From IMG/VR virus record IMGVR_UViG_3300028274_000043, positions 1 through 24,532 of that record: a stretch of 24,532 nucleotides of DNA. The stretch is one strand, 5' to 3'. Positions 14,755-22,710 of this stretch are shown piece after piece (position 1 is the stretch's first letter; every line of letters begins with the position of its first letter). The translations under genes were made by a program, and so were the position numbers. The notes under the pieces are model-generated. The model ran no database searches, was not told where the DNA came from, and saw nothing but the letters and a program-made list of their open reading frames with translations. The stretch is from a virus.

Positions 14755-15303
14755 ATGGCATTTAATGTAAATTCGTTTTCGGGTGCACTAAAAGAGGGTG
14801 GAGCAAGAAATGCTCTATTCGAGGTAACAATCACTAACCCGATTGACGGTGCTGCCGATGTTCAAGTTCCATTTATGGTTAAGTCTGCTCAAATTCCTGC
14901 CTCAACTTTAGGTACAATCGAAGTTCCATACTTCGGTCGTCAAATCAAGTTAGCAGGTAACAGAACTTATGCAGAATGGACACCGACTATTATCAATGAT
15001 GAAGACTTCGCGATTAGAAATAATCTTGAGAAGTGGTCAAACGCAATCAACTCTGCTCAAGGTAACTTGAGAACTGCTGGTGGTTCTGCCCCATCATTAT
15101 ATAAGTCTAATGCACAAGTAACACAGTTTAGTAAGACTGGTGAAGTTTTAAGAACATATAACTTTGTTGGTCTCTATCCTTCTGAAGTTTCTACAATTGA
15201 CCTATCATGGGAAACTGAAGGAATTGAAGAGTACACTGTAACATTCCAGTATGATTACTGGGAAGTTGTTGGTGGTTCAACTGGCGATGCTGGCGGTATC
15301 TAA
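14755..15303 (+). CDS. 19: Tail tube protein gp19
   Basis: 182 residues (T4: 163). The conserved elements of the T4-like tube fold are visible: PFMVKSAQIPASTLGTIEVP, YFGRQIKLAGNRTYAEWT, and near the C-terminus FVGLYPSEVSTIDLSWETEG with VTFQYDYWEV. It polymerises inside the sheath and makes the DNA channel. It lies 23 bases after gp18 with an AAAGGAGAAA ribosome binding site and is probably co-transcribed with it; a hairpin terminator follows at 15324-15354. Confidence 0.93.
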   Translation: MAFNVNSFSGALKEGGARNALFEVTITNPIDGAADVQVPFMVKSAQIPASTLGTIEVPYFGRQIKLAGNRTYAEWTPTIINDEDFAIRNNLEKWSNAINSAQGNLRTAGGSAPSLYKSNAQVTQFSKTGEVLRTYNFVGLYPSEVSTIDLSWETEGIEEYTVTFQYDYWEVVGGSTGDAGGI

Positions 15304-15323
15304 TACCGTTTAAAGTGATTCCA

Positions 15324-15354
15324 GGGTATATAAATATACATATACCCTTTTTAT
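15324..15354 (+). terminator. Terminator hairpin after gp19, enclosing the gp20 late promoter
   Basis: GGGTATAT (15324-15331) pairs with ATATACCC (15340-15347) around an 8-base loop and is followed by TTTTTATT. It resembles a Rho-independent terminator for the gp18-gp19 transcript, though the stem is AT-rich apart from three G-C pairs. Confidence 0.6.
15329..15336 (+). promoter_or_regulatory. T4-type late promoter -10 box (TATAAATA) for gp20
   Basis: Exact TATAAATA lying within the left arm and loop of the terminator hairpin, 34 bases before the gp20 ATG (15371). The predicted start (~15342) would leave out the left arm of the hairpin. Confidence 0.65.
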
Positions 15355-15370
15355 TATAAGAGAGAAAAAT

Positions 15371-16861
15371 ATGGCTATCGACTTATTCGGTTATTCAATC
15401 GGCAAAAAGGAGGAAACCCCTCCTTCAATTCAATCATTCGCACCACCCACTAACGACGATGCTGCAGTTGCAGTCACCGAAGGTGGATTCTTTGGTACGT
15501 CTATTGATATGGAGCAATCCACTAAGACTGAGACAGTCCTTATTACTAAGTATAGGGATATATCACAACAACCTGAGTGTCAACGTGCAGTTGATGATGT
15601 TATTAATGAAGCAATCATTAGTGATGAAGACGGTTCTCCAGTTGAAATTGTTCTAGATGACGTAAACCAACCAGACGAAGTTAAGGATCGTATTCGTGAA
15701 GAGTATGAAGGCATCCTAAAACTTCTACAATTCAATACCAAAGCATATGACATTTTTAGTAAATGGTATGTAGATGGTCGTTTGTATTATCATCTAATGA
15801 TTGATACGAAGAAAACTAAAGAAGGTATTCAAGAGATTCGTTACATCGATCCACGTAGAATTAAAAAGGTACGTGCAGAGAAACGTCAGAAAGAAGCACC
15901 TCTTAACTCTAAAAACATATTCAATAAGAAGTACAACGAATATTATATCTACTCACCTAAAGGTGTTAAAGCAGGTAACGAGGGTGTTAAGATTGCTACT
16001 GATTCAATTGCTTATGTTCATTCAGGTATATTGAACGGTGACAATTCTGCTGTATTGGGGCATCTACATAAAGCAATCAAACCATTAAACCAATTACGCA
16101 TGCTGGAAGACGCAACGGTTATCTACCGACTTGCTCGTGCTCCAGAACGCAGAATCTTCTATATTGATGTTGGTAACTTGCCGAAGGGTAAAGCAGAACA
16201 ATATCTAAGAGATATGATGGCGAAGCATAAGAATAAACTTGTGTACGACGCAAACACTGGTGAAGTGAAAGACGATCGTAAGTTTATGACTATGCTTGAG
16301 GATTACTGGTTGCCTAGACGTGAGGGTGGTCGTGGTACTGAGATTACTACACTTCCTTCAGGTCAGAACCTTGGTGAATTAGATGATGTATTATATTTCC
16401 GTAAGAAACTATACGAATCGTTAAATGTTCCATCAACTAGACTGGAATCAGAAGCACAGTTTAATATGGGTCGTGCTAACGAAATTACTAGAGATGAGTT
16501 AAAGTTTAGCAAATTCATCAAACGTCTTAGAACTAGGTTCTCTGAGTTATTTAATATCATCCTTGAGAAGCAATTACTATTAAAAGGTGTTATCACTAAA
16601 GCAGAATGGTTAGAGATGAAAGACTCTATCAATTACGATTTTATGGAAGATAACTACTTCGCCGAACTTAAAGAAGGTGAAGTGCTTAGAGAACGTCTAT
16701 CACTATTACGTGATGTTGATGAATACACTGGTAAGTATTACTCTACCGAATGGATTAGAACTGAAGTTCTTAAACAGAGTGAAGATGATATTAAACAGAT
16801 TGATAAGCAGATTGAAGCAGAAGCACCTGAAGAGGGTGAAGAAGAAGATGAGGACTTCTAA
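15371..16861 (+). CDS. 20: Portal vertex protein gp20
   Basis: 496 residues (T4: 524). It has the typical T4-like portal features: ITKYRDISQQPECQRAVDDV, then NEAIISDEDGSPVEI; WYVDGRLYYHLMID; RYIDPRRIKKVRA; RLARAPERRIFYIDVGNLPK; and LGELDDVLYFRKKLYESLNV with PSTRLE. The C-terminus is strongly acidic (EEGEEEDEDF). Twelve copies form the channel at one head vertex, the start point of prohead assembly and the docking site of the gp17 motor. A GAGAGAAAAAT ribosome binding site precedes the ATG. Confidence 0.94.
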   Translation: MAIDLFGYSIGKKEETPPSIQSFAPPTNDDAAVAVTEGGFFGTSIDMEQSTKTETVLITKYRDISQQPECQRAVDDVINEAIISDEDGSPVEIVLDDVNQPDEVKDRIREEYEGILKLLQFNTKAYDIFSKWYVDGRLYYHLMIDTKKTKEGIQEIRYIDPRRIKKVRAEKRQKEAPLNSKNIFNKKYNEYYIYSPKGVKAGNEGVKIATDSIAYVHSGILNGDNSAVLGHLHKAIKPLNQLRMLEDATVIYRLARAPERRIFYIDVGNLPKGKAEQYLRDMMAKHKNKLVYDANTGEVKDDRKFMTMLEDYWLPRREGGRGTEITTLPSGQNLGELDDVLYFRKKLYESLNVPSTRLESEAQFNMGRANEITRDELKFSKFIKRLRTRFSELFNIILEKQLLLKGVITKAEWLEMKDSINYDFMEDNYFAELKEGEVLRERLSLLRDVDEYTGKYYSTEWIRTEVLKQSEDDIKQIDKQIEAEAPEEGEEEDEDF

Positions 16862-16865
16862 ATAT

Positions 16866-16873
16866 TATAAATA
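16866..16873 (+). promoter_or_regulatory. T4-type late promoter -10 box (TATAAATA)
   Basis: Exact TATAAATA just after the gp20 stop, ending 18 bases before the ATG at 16892. It would drive the prohead core and protease genes. It sits in a short AT-only palindrome (16861-16875). Confidence 0.65.
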
Positions 16874-16891
16874 TTCAAAAGGAGAATTACT

Positions 16892-17074
16892 ATGAGCGAA
16901 TACACTATGAATGATGCAGTATCAATGGCAGGTGATGGTAATGCATCACAATTTAAGGATACGGTAGGTTCTCTTTTAATGGACAAAATTAAAGATTCAG
17001 TTGCAATTAAGAAACACGAAGTTGCTGCTAATTTTATGAACGATATAGAGGACAGTCAAGATGAAGACATTTAA
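16892..17074 (+). CDS. 67: Prohead core protein gp67-like
   Basis: 60 residues (T4 gp67: about 80). It lies directly after gp20, where T4 has gene 67. The central MDKIKDSVAIKKHEVAANFMND segment (residues ~30-50) resembles the helical part of T4 gp67 (DLIKEEKIAIARNFL), and both end in an acidic tail (here EDSQDEDI, much shorter). gp67 is a minor core component, cut to small peptides during head maturation. It has a strong AAAAGGAGAATT ribosome binding site and a late promoter. It overlaps the next gene by 14 bases. Confidence 0.72.
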   Translation: MSEYTMNDAVSMAGDGNASQFKDTVGSLLMDKIKDSVAIKKHEVAANFMNDIEDSQDEDI

Positions 17075-17852
17075 AAGTTTTATTAACGAAGGGTCTATTG
17101 CCCAAGACTACGTCGCACCGAAAGATAGTGATGATGAAGTAAAGGATATCAAACCCCGTTCTAAGGGTGAGGAAGACTTTAAAAATACACATAAAATGAC
17201 TCACACTAAGCACCCTGTTGCTGGTGATCATCAGTTTGATGGTTCTATCAAAGGTATTAATGAAGATGTTGAACTTAATGAGAAATCGTATAAACAAGTT
17301 TTTGATTTAAAGAAAGGAAGTGCTCGTGTACGTGCATTCTTATACAATGATGGTGAGTATGTAGCATATTTCACTGGTAATGGTGAAACTTCAGTTGGTA
17401 TTCCTGGAAACAAACTAGATAAAAAATGGTTGAAAACTAAATTAGATAAGTTTTCTAAGTCAGGGTTAATTGGTGAAGAAGTTTGTGCATGTAGTAATGA
17501 GAAAGAAGCATATGATAAGGCATCTGAAAACGATAGTCCTAATGCTGGCGCATTACAAGACAAACTTAAAGCATGTATTGAAAGAGAAAAGTCACAGAAC
17601 GAATCAGTTGAAGTTAATGAAGATGCTTGGTCTGACTTACAAACTATTGTTAAAACACTTGCATCAAAGAATTCATCAGGAAAGGTTAAATTTGCCAACG
17701 GTAAACAAGAAACAGTTGATATGGGAACTGCTAAACAAATCGTTACAGTTTTAAATAAACTCAACCCTAATAATAAGAAGAAAGCAATTGCTACACTAAA
17801 CAAAGATCCTGCTGGATTGATGAAAGTGTTAGACATCGTACATAAGGCATAA
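17061..17852 (+). CDS. Prohead-internal protein with capsid targeting sequence (gp68 position)
   Basis: 263 residues. The first ten, MKTFKSFINE, closely match the T4 capsid targeting sequence (MKTYQEFIAE) that brings internal proteins into the prohead core and is then cut off by gp21. Further candidate gp21 sites of the form I/L-x-E lie at I66-N-E68, L72-N-E74 and I137-G-E139. Residues ~75-137 form a Lys-rich alpha/beta domain (KSYKQVFDLKKGSARVRAF), and the C-terminal 70 residues form a second helical, basic domain (LQTIVKTLASKNSSGKVKFA). It replaces T4 gene 68 by position but is nearly twice as long. Likely fate: packaged with the core, processed, and perhaps delivered with the DNA. The start overlaps the gp67-like gene; AGGACAG is a usable ribosome binding site. 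Confidence 0.7.
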   Translation: MKTFKSFINEGSIAQDYVAPKDSDDEVKDIKPRSKGEEDFKNTHKMTHTKHPVAGDHQFDGSIKGINEDVELNEKSYKQVFDLKKGSARVRAFLYNDGEYVAYFTGNGETSVGIPGNKLDKKWLKTKLDKFSKSGLIGEEVCACSNEKEAYDKASENDSPNAGALQDKLKACIEREKSQNESVEVNEDAWSDLQTIVKTLASKNSSGKVKFANGKQETVDMGTAKQIVTVLNKLNPNNKKKAIATLNKDPAGLMKVLDIVHKA

Positions 17853-17853
17853 T

Positions 17854-18129
17854 ATGAAACCATTAGCAAATACAGTAGCAACAGGATCAGCAACTAACGT
17901 ATATAAAGCAACTGCTGTTTATATTGCTAACGACGGTACTGCTAGAACTTTAACGGTTGCTAACACTGCTATCGATAACGGTAACGGTCAGAATGGAAAT
18001 TACGCAGGTGGTTCTGTTACAATCAGAATCCCAGCAAACGGTTCATTAGTTATTCGTAAACGTCCTAATGATACTATAATTTGTAATGCTGCAACTTATG
18101 CTACGGCAGTTGCAGAGAACGGAGCATAA
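17854..18129 (+). CDS. Small beta-rich protein, possible head/virion component
   Basis: 91 residues, no signal or TM segment, low in charge. The alternating pattern (KATAVYIANDGTARTLTVAN; GSVTIRIPANGSLVIRKRPN; DTIICNAATYATAVAENGA) suggests a small beta-sandwich. Small proteins of this kind occur between the core genes and gp21 in marine T4-like phages, but the function is unknown to me. It looks like a distant relative of the 107-residue protein at 1297-1620. It starts one base after the previous stop and ends two bases before gp21, so it is co-translated with head genes and a virion decoration or core role is likely. Confidence 0.68.
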   Translation: MKPLANTVATGSATNVYKATAVYIANDGTARTLTVANTAIDNGNGQNGNYAGGSVTIRIPANGSLVIRKRPNDTIICNAATYATAVAENGA

Positions 18130-18131
18130 CT

Positions 18132-18791
18132 ATGAGATTATTATCAGAAGTACACGAGGATATAAACTATATCACAGAAGCAAAGGAAGATGGAAAGGAT
18201 AACTTTTTCATTGAAGGCGTGTTTATGCAAGGTAACTTTAAGAACCGTAATGGTAGAGTTTACCCAACTGAGATCTTAGAGAAAGAAGTTGCTCGTTACA
18301 ACAAAGAATATGTAGACAAGAATCGTGCTTACGGTGAACTTGGTCATCCACAAGGTCCGACAATTAATCTAGAGAGAGTATCTCATATGATTACTAAGTT
18401 GGAAAGAGATGGCGATAACTTCGTAGGTAAAGCAAAGATTATGACCGAAACACCTTACGGTGCTATCGTTAAGTCATTAATAAAAGAAGGTGCTCAATTA
18501 GGTGTTTCGTCAAGAGGCATGGGAACACTTTCTGCAGGTAAGGGTGGTGTACAACAGGTCGGTAAGGATTTCTATCTAGCAACTGCTGGTGATATCGTTG
18601 CTGATCCAAGTGCCCCACTTGCCTTTGTCGAGGGTATTATGGAAGAAAGGGAATGGATCTTCGAAAATGGTATCTGGTCAGTACAGCAAGCAGAGAATAT
18701 GAAAGAGCAGGTGATTAAAATGTCTGTTCAAGAAGTAGAAGATAAGAAGTTTAAGATCTTCGAAACCTTTCTAAACTCTCTGAATAAGTAA
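18132..18791 (+). CDS. 21: Prohead core scaffold protein and protease gp21
   Basis: 219 residues (T4: 212). Serine protease of the herpesvirus/T4 prohead type: the catalytic His lies in AYGELGHP (H72) and the catalytic Ser in LGVSSRGMGTL (S126/S127), followed by GDIVADPSAPLAFVEGI with an aspartate-containing conserved loop. The family cuts scaffold and capsid precursors after I/L-x-E. Candidate self-processing sites are present near its own N-terminus (L4-S-E6, I14-T-E16). It lies between core genes and the scaffold gene, as in T4. All catalytic positions appear intact. Confidence 0.93.
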   Translation: MRLLSEVHEDINYITEAKEDGKDNFFIEGVFMQGNFKNRNGRVYPTEILEKEVARYNKEYVDKNRAYGELGHPQGPTINLERVSHMITKLERDGDNFVGKAKIMTETPYGAIVKSLIKEGAQLGVSSRGMGTLSAGKGGVQQVGKDFYLATAGDIVADPSAPLAFVEGIMEEREWIFENGIWSVQQAENMKEQVIKMSVQEVEDKKFKIFETFLNSLNK

Positions 18792-18803
18792 AATAGTTAT
18801 TAT

Positions 18804-18811
18804 TATAAATA
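18804..18811 (+). promoter_or_regulatory. T4-type late promoter -10 box (TATAAATA) for gp22
   Basis: Exact TATAAATA in the 61-base gap after gp21, ending 41 bases before the gp22 ATG (18853). Confidence 0.75.
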
Positions 18812-18852
18812 ATTGTTAATATAAAGAAACTTTTTAATAGGAGCATTCAAAA

Positions 18853-19947
18853 ATGTCTGAAAAAGAATTAAACGAATTAGAGTTAGAGGAAGCGAAGGCA
18901 TCATTTGGTGTGGATGCTGAAGTACCAGATCCGAAGACTAAAGAAATGACACCTCCAGGTGCTAAACCTGAAGATGAAGATAAGAAAGATAACCCAAAGC
19001 AAGGTTCATCTGTTAAGAAAACTAAGGTTGCTATGGTTACTGCCATGGTTGATGCTGTTAAAGGCATGAAGAAAGAAGACCTTGAGCATTCTTATAAAGA
19101 TATCATGGCAGCATTACAAGTTGAAGGTTTTGAAAAAGACGATGAAGACGAAGATGATGCTGACGATAAAGATGATAAGAAAAAGAAGAAGTCTATCAAA
19201 GATATCAAGAAGATTGATACTGATGACGTAGATGTTGCTGAAGATATTAAAGCAATGTTTAACGGTGAAGACTTATCTGAAGATTTCATTGCTAAAGCAA
19301 CTACTATCTTTGAATCTGCAATCGTATCTAAAGTAAATGACATTTTAGAGTCAGTTACTATTGACATGGAAGCAGACCTTGAAGTTGAGAAAGCAGAAAT
19401 TACTGAGTCTTTAACTACTAAGTTAGATGACTACTTAGAATATGTTTCTGAAGAATGGATGAAGGAAAACGAACTTGCTGTTGAAACTGGCATCAAGAAC
19501 GAAATTACTGAAAACTTTATGACTGGTCTTAAAGACTTATTCACTGAAAACTACATTGACATTCCTGAAGAGAAAGTTGACTTAGTAAATGAAATGGCAT
19601 TGAAGTTAGAAGAAATGGAAAATTCTCTTAACGAAGAAATGGAAAAGAACATTGAACTAAAGAAAGATATTACTGAATCAAATCAAAATGAGATTCTAGC
19701 AAATGTTTCTGATAGTTTAACCGAATCACAAGCAATCAAACTTAAATCACTTGCTGAAGGTGTAGATTTTGATAATGCTGATTCTTATGTAGAAAAACTT
19801 GAAACACTGAAGGAAAACTACTTCCCAACGGAAGAAGTAATTGCTGAAGACCTAGATGATGAACCTCTGGAAATTGATAATGATGTAACATCTGTTGATC
19901 CAGAAATGTCTGCTTATATGAGTGCTATTACAAATAGTATTCGATAA
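18853..19947 (+). CDS. 22: Major prohead scaffold (core) protein gp22
   Basis: 364 residues, larger than T4 gp22 (269). It is extremely rich in Glu, Asp and Lys, including an Asp/Lys tract at ~92-120 (DDEDEDDADDKDDKKKKK), and is predicted to be almost all coiled coil (AEDIKAMFNGEDLSEDFIAK; KLEEMENSLNEEMEKNIELK). The C-terminal PEMSAYMSAITNSIR is typical of marine T4-like gp22. The protein forms the internal scaffold around which gp23 assembles and is later cut to peptides by gp21; many L/I-x-E sites occur in it. It has a TAGGAGCA ribosome binding site and a late promoter at 18804-18811. The extra length lies mainly in the N-terminal acidic region. Confidence 0.9.
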   Translation: MSEKELNELELEEAKASFGVDAEVPDPKTKEMTPPGAKPEDEDKKDNPKQGSSVKKTKVAMVTAMVDAVKGMKKEDLEHSYKDIMAALQVEGFEKDDEDEDDADDKDDKKKKKSIKDIKKIDTDDVDVAEDIKAMFNGEDLSEDFIAKATTIFESAIVSKVNDILESVTIDMEADLEVEKAEITESLTTKLDDYLEYVSEEWMKENELAVETGIKNEITENFMTGLKDLFTENYIDIPEEKVDLVNEMALKLEEMENSLNEEMEKNIELKKDITESNQNEILANVSDSLTESQAIKLKSLAEGVDFDNADSYVEKLETLKENYFPTEEVIAEDLDDEPLEIDNDVTSVDPEMSAYMSAITNSIR

Positions 19948-19965
19948 GTTTAAATTTTTAAAAAA

Positions 19966-19973
19966 TACAAATA
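19966..19973 (+). promoter_or_regulatory. Near-consensus late promoter box (TACAAATA) before gp23
   Basis: One mismatch from TATAAATA and 12 bases before the gp23 ATG, overlapping the leader. gp23 is otherwise the only major virion gene with no exact late box nearby, so this may be its promoter, or gp23 may rely on the gp22 promoter. Weak call. Confidence 0.25.
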
Positions 19974-19985
19974 ACGGAGAAACAA

Positions 19986-21359
19986 ATGACTCAATCAAAC
20001 TTGCTAAATAAGTGGCAGCCAGTTCTTGAGCATCCTGAACTAGATAAAATCACGGATGCACACAAGAAGGCAACTATTGCTACTTTGCTAGAAAACCAAG
20101 AAATCGCTGCCAGAGAGCAGTCTAATCAAGGTGGCAACTTTGCCCCTACTTTACTAGGTGAAGCATCACCTGCAAACGCTATGGGTGGTTCTTCATCTAC
20201 TGCATCTGCAGGTAACGTAGATATCTTCGATCCAGTGTTAATATCACTAGTTCGTCGTTCTATGCCTAACCTAATTGCATATGATATCGCTGGTGTTCAA
20301 CCAATGACTGGTCCTACTGGACTTATCTTTGCTATGCGTTCTAAGTACTCTTCACAAAGTGGTACTGAAGCAATGTTCAATGAAGCAAATACTTCATTCT
20401 CTGCATCTGCTTCTGGTAATACTGCTTCATTAGGTGTTGCTAACGGTGCTGCAGGTACTGCTCAAACTGGTTCTGATCCTTCGGATCGTGCTTCTGGTTC
20501 TGGCTATACTGTTGAAACTGGTATGTCTACTGCTGATGCTGAAAAACTTGGTGATACTGCTAATAACGGTTTCAACGAGATGGCATTCTCAATCGAGAAA
20601 GTTGCAGTTACTGCAGTTACTCGTGCGTTGAAAGCAGAATACACTATGGAACTTGCTCAAGATCTTAAAGCAGTACATGGTTTAGATGCTGAGACTGAAT
20701 TATCTAACATCTTATCTGCTGAAATCCTTTCAGAGATTAACCGTGAAGTAATTCGTACAATTAACTACTCTGCTGTAGCAGGTGCTCAAAAGAACACTAC
20801 TACTGCTGGTACTTTCGACTTAGATACTGATTCTAATGGTCGTTGGTCTGTAGAGAAGTTTAAAGGTCTTATGTTCCAAATCGAACGTGATGCTAACGAA
20901 ATTGCTAAAGCAACTCGTCGTGGTAAGGGTAATATTATGATCACTTCATCTGACGTTGCTTCTGCACTTCAAATGGCTGGTGTTCTAGATTACACTCCTG
21001 CGTTGAATAACAACTTACAAGTAGATGATACTGGTAATACGTTTGCTGGTGTTATGAATGGTCGTATCAAAGTTTACATTGATCCGTACTTCTCAGATGC
21101 AACTAACAACTACTACACAATGGGTTACAAAGGTTCTTCTGCATTCGATGCTGGTATCTTCTACTGCCCATACGTTCCTTTACAAATGGTTCGTGCAGTT
21201 GGTGAGAACTCTTTCCAACCTAAGATTGGCTTCAAGACTCGTTACGGCATGGTTTCAAACCCATTTGCTACTAACGATGCTAATGGTGTTGCTGCTCGTT
21301 TAGGTACTGGAGATGGTAACATCTACTACCGTTTGACTAAGATTACTAACTTAATGTAA
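19986..21359 (+). CDS. 23: Major capsid protein gp23
   Basis: 457 residues (T4: 521). Conserved segments of marine T4-like gp23 are clear: NLLNKWQPVLEHPEL at the N-terminus, RRSMPNLIAYDIAGVQPMTG, PTGLIFAMRSKYSSQSGTEA, then MAFSIEKVAVTAVTRALKAE, YTMELAQDLKAVHGLDAETE, and PYVPLQMVRAVGENSFQPKI. The gp21 maturation site is predicted in TLLGEASP (after E59), corresponding to E65 of T4 gp23. It forms the hexamers of the head. It has an ACGGAGAAAC ribosome binding site. A strong terminator with a TTCG loop follows. No gp24-like vertex protein gene is seen nearby. Confidence 0.96.
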   Translation: MTQSNLLNKWQPVLEHPELDKITDAHKKATIATLLENQEIAAREQSNQGGNFAPTLLGEASPANAMGGSSSTASAGNVDIFDPVLISLVRRSMPNLIAYDIAGVQPMTGPTGLIFAMRSKYSSQSGTEAMFNEANTSFSASASGNTASLGVANGAAGTAQTGSDPSDRASGSGYTVETGMSTADAEKLGDTANNGFNEMAFSIEKVAVTAVTRALKAEYTMELAQDLKAVHGLDAETELSNILSAEILSEINREVIRTINYSAVAGAQKNTTTAGTFDLDTDSNGRWSVEKFKGLMFQIERDANEIAKATRRGKGNIMITSSDVASALQMAGVLDYTPALNNNLQVDDTGNTFAGVMNGRIKVYIDPYFSDATNNYYTMGYKGSSAFDAGIFYCPYVPLQMVRAVGENSFQPKIGFKTRYGMVSNPFATNDANGVAARLGTGDGNIYYRLTKITNLM

Positions 21360-21380
21360 TCACTAGTTAAACCCTAGATA

Positions 21381-21409
21381 AAACCTCAACTTCGGTTGGG
21401 GTTTTTTTT
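21381..21409 (+). terminator. Rho-independent terminator after gp23
   Basis: AAACCTCAAC (21381-21390) pairs with GTTGGGGTTT (21395-21404) around a stable TTCG tetraloop, followed by a run of eight T (21402-21409). It is a canonical strong terminator, as expected after the most highly expressed gene. Confidence 0.92.
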
Positions 21410-21426
21410 CGCATTCTTTTCAGTGT

Positions 21427-21434
21427 TATAAATA
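21427..21434 (+). promoter_or_regulatory. T4-type late promoter -10 box (TATAAATA) for amt
   Basis: Exact TATAAATA between the gp23 terminator and the amt gene, ending 42 bases before the ATG (21477). It makes the transporter a late gene with its own promoter. Confidence 0.75.
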
Positions 21435-21476
21435 GGTTTGTAATGTTGTGTAGCAATTCCAATATAGGAGAAATAT

Positions 21477-22649
21477 ATGGAATTGAATAGTTTAGGCTAT
21501 GCACTAAATACATTGTACTTCCTTGTCTCAGCAGTCTTAGTGATGTGGATGGCAGCAGGTTTTACAATGTTAGAAGCAGGATCGGTTCGTTCGAAGAACG
21601 TAACTGAGATCCTTATAAAAAACGTAGCACTTTATAGTGTTGCGTCATTAACCTTCTTGTTTGTGGGTTACGAATTAATGTACGGTGGATGGAATGCTCC
21701 AGAAGACCACGCATTGATGAGTGACTTTTTCTTTCAAGTAGTATTTGTAGCAACAGCAATGTCAGTGGTTTCTGGCGCTGTTGCTGAACGTAAGAAACTA
21801 TGGTCATTCTTAGTTTTCGCAGCAATCTTTACTGCTGTGATTTACCCAATTCAAGGTTCTTGGAGTTGGGGTGGTGGCTGGTTGTCAGAAGTAGGATTCT
21901 TTGACTTTGCAGGTTCGGGAATTGTACACATGGCAGGTGCTGCAGCTGCATTAGCGGCAGTACTACTAATTGGTCCACGTAAGGGTAAGTATGATAAGAA
22001 CGGAAATCCCGTTGCTATCCACGGTTCTAGTACAACGCAAGTTGCTCTAGGTACACTTATTCTTTGGATGGGCTGGTTTGGTTTTAATGGTGGTTCACAG
22101 TTAAGTATTTTAGGATTAGACAATGCTAACGCAGTTGCTCAAATCTTTGTTAATACTAATACTGCGGCTGCTGCAGGTTTACTGAGTGCAATGGTGCTCT
22201 CAAAACTTTGGTTAAAGAAGACCGTTTTGAATGTGACTCTGAATGGTGCATTAGCAGGACTGGTAGTTATTACAGCAGATCCTCTAACACCTTCACCTGA
22301 AATCGCTGCATTATATGGTGCGATTGGTGGTTTGATTGTTCCTATTTCTATGGCATTGCTAGAGAAGTGGGGTATTGATGACCCAGTGGGTGCAATCAGT
22401 GTTCACGGAGTAGCAGGTATTGTGGGACTAATGTTGGTTCCAATTTTAAATACTGATGCTACATTATATGGACAAGCAGTTGGTACTGGTGCAATCTTCG
22501 GATTTGTATTTGGTACTTCACTAATTGTCTGGTACTTACTCAAAAAGACTATTGGTCTGAGAGTAGGTGAAGATGAAGAACTTGCTGGTTCTGATATGTG
22601 GGAGACTGGTTCTTCTGCTTATCCAGAATTTATGGATAACAGCAAGTAG
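21477..22649 (+). CDS. amt: Ammonium transporter (Amt family)
   Basis: 390 residues with about eleven TM segments and no long signal peptide. Amt signatures are GFTMLEAGSVRSKN (28-41), SGAVAERKKLW (99-109), FFDFAGSGIVHMAGAAAALA (141-160) and WFGFNGGS (200-207). The twin pore histidines (H151, H310 in ISVHGVAGIVGL) and the D143 counterpart of AmtB D160 are present. The conserved C-terminal regulatory tail (ETGSSAYPEF) is also complete, so the protein should be a functional NH4+/NH3 importer in the host inner membrane. The gene has a TATAGGAGAAAT ribosome binding site, a late promoter (21427) and a terminator on each side. It is an auxiliary metabolic gene of host origin between virion genes; base composition is similar to its neighbours, so acquisition is not recent. 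No P-II gene is seen beside it. Confidence 0.96.
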   Translation: MELNSLGYALNTLYFLVSAVLVMWMAAGFTMLEAGSVRSKNVTEILIKNVALYSVASLTFLFVGYELMYGGWNAPEDHALMSDFFFQVVFVATAMSVVSGAVAERKKLWSFLVFAAIFTAVIYPIQGSWSWGGGWLSEVGFFDFAGSGIVHMAGAAAALAAVLLIGPRKGKYDKNGNPVAIHGSSTTQVALGTLILWMGWFGFNGGSQLSILGLDNANAVAQIFVNTNTAAAAGLLSAMVLSKLWLKKTVLNVTLNGALAGLVVITADPLTPSPEIAALYGAIGGLIVPISMALLEKWGIDDPVGAISVHGVAGIVGLMLVPILNTDATLYGQAVGTGAIFGFVFGTSLIVWYLLKKTIGLRVGEDEELAGSDMWETGSSAYPEFMDNSK

Positions 22650-22678
22650 ATCTTTAATCATTGTTACGCAACATGCCC

Positions 22679-22705
22679 AATCCCTCTTAATTGAGGGATT
22701 TTTTT
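22679..22705 (+). terminator. Rho-independent terminator after amt
   Basis: AATCCCTC (22679-22686) pairs with GAGGGATT (22693-22700) around a 6-base loop and is followed by T through 22705. Good stem and U-tract. Confidence 0.88.
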
Positions 22706-22710
22706 CGTGT

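Noticed and set aside
17231-17893. Long open frame on the minus strand (220 codons) with a hydrophobic composition
   Set aside because: It lies wholly opposite the internal head protein gene, whose N-terminal targeting signal, ribosome binding site and tight spacing to neighbours support the + strand. The hydrophobic look comes from reversing a Lys/Glu-rich gene.
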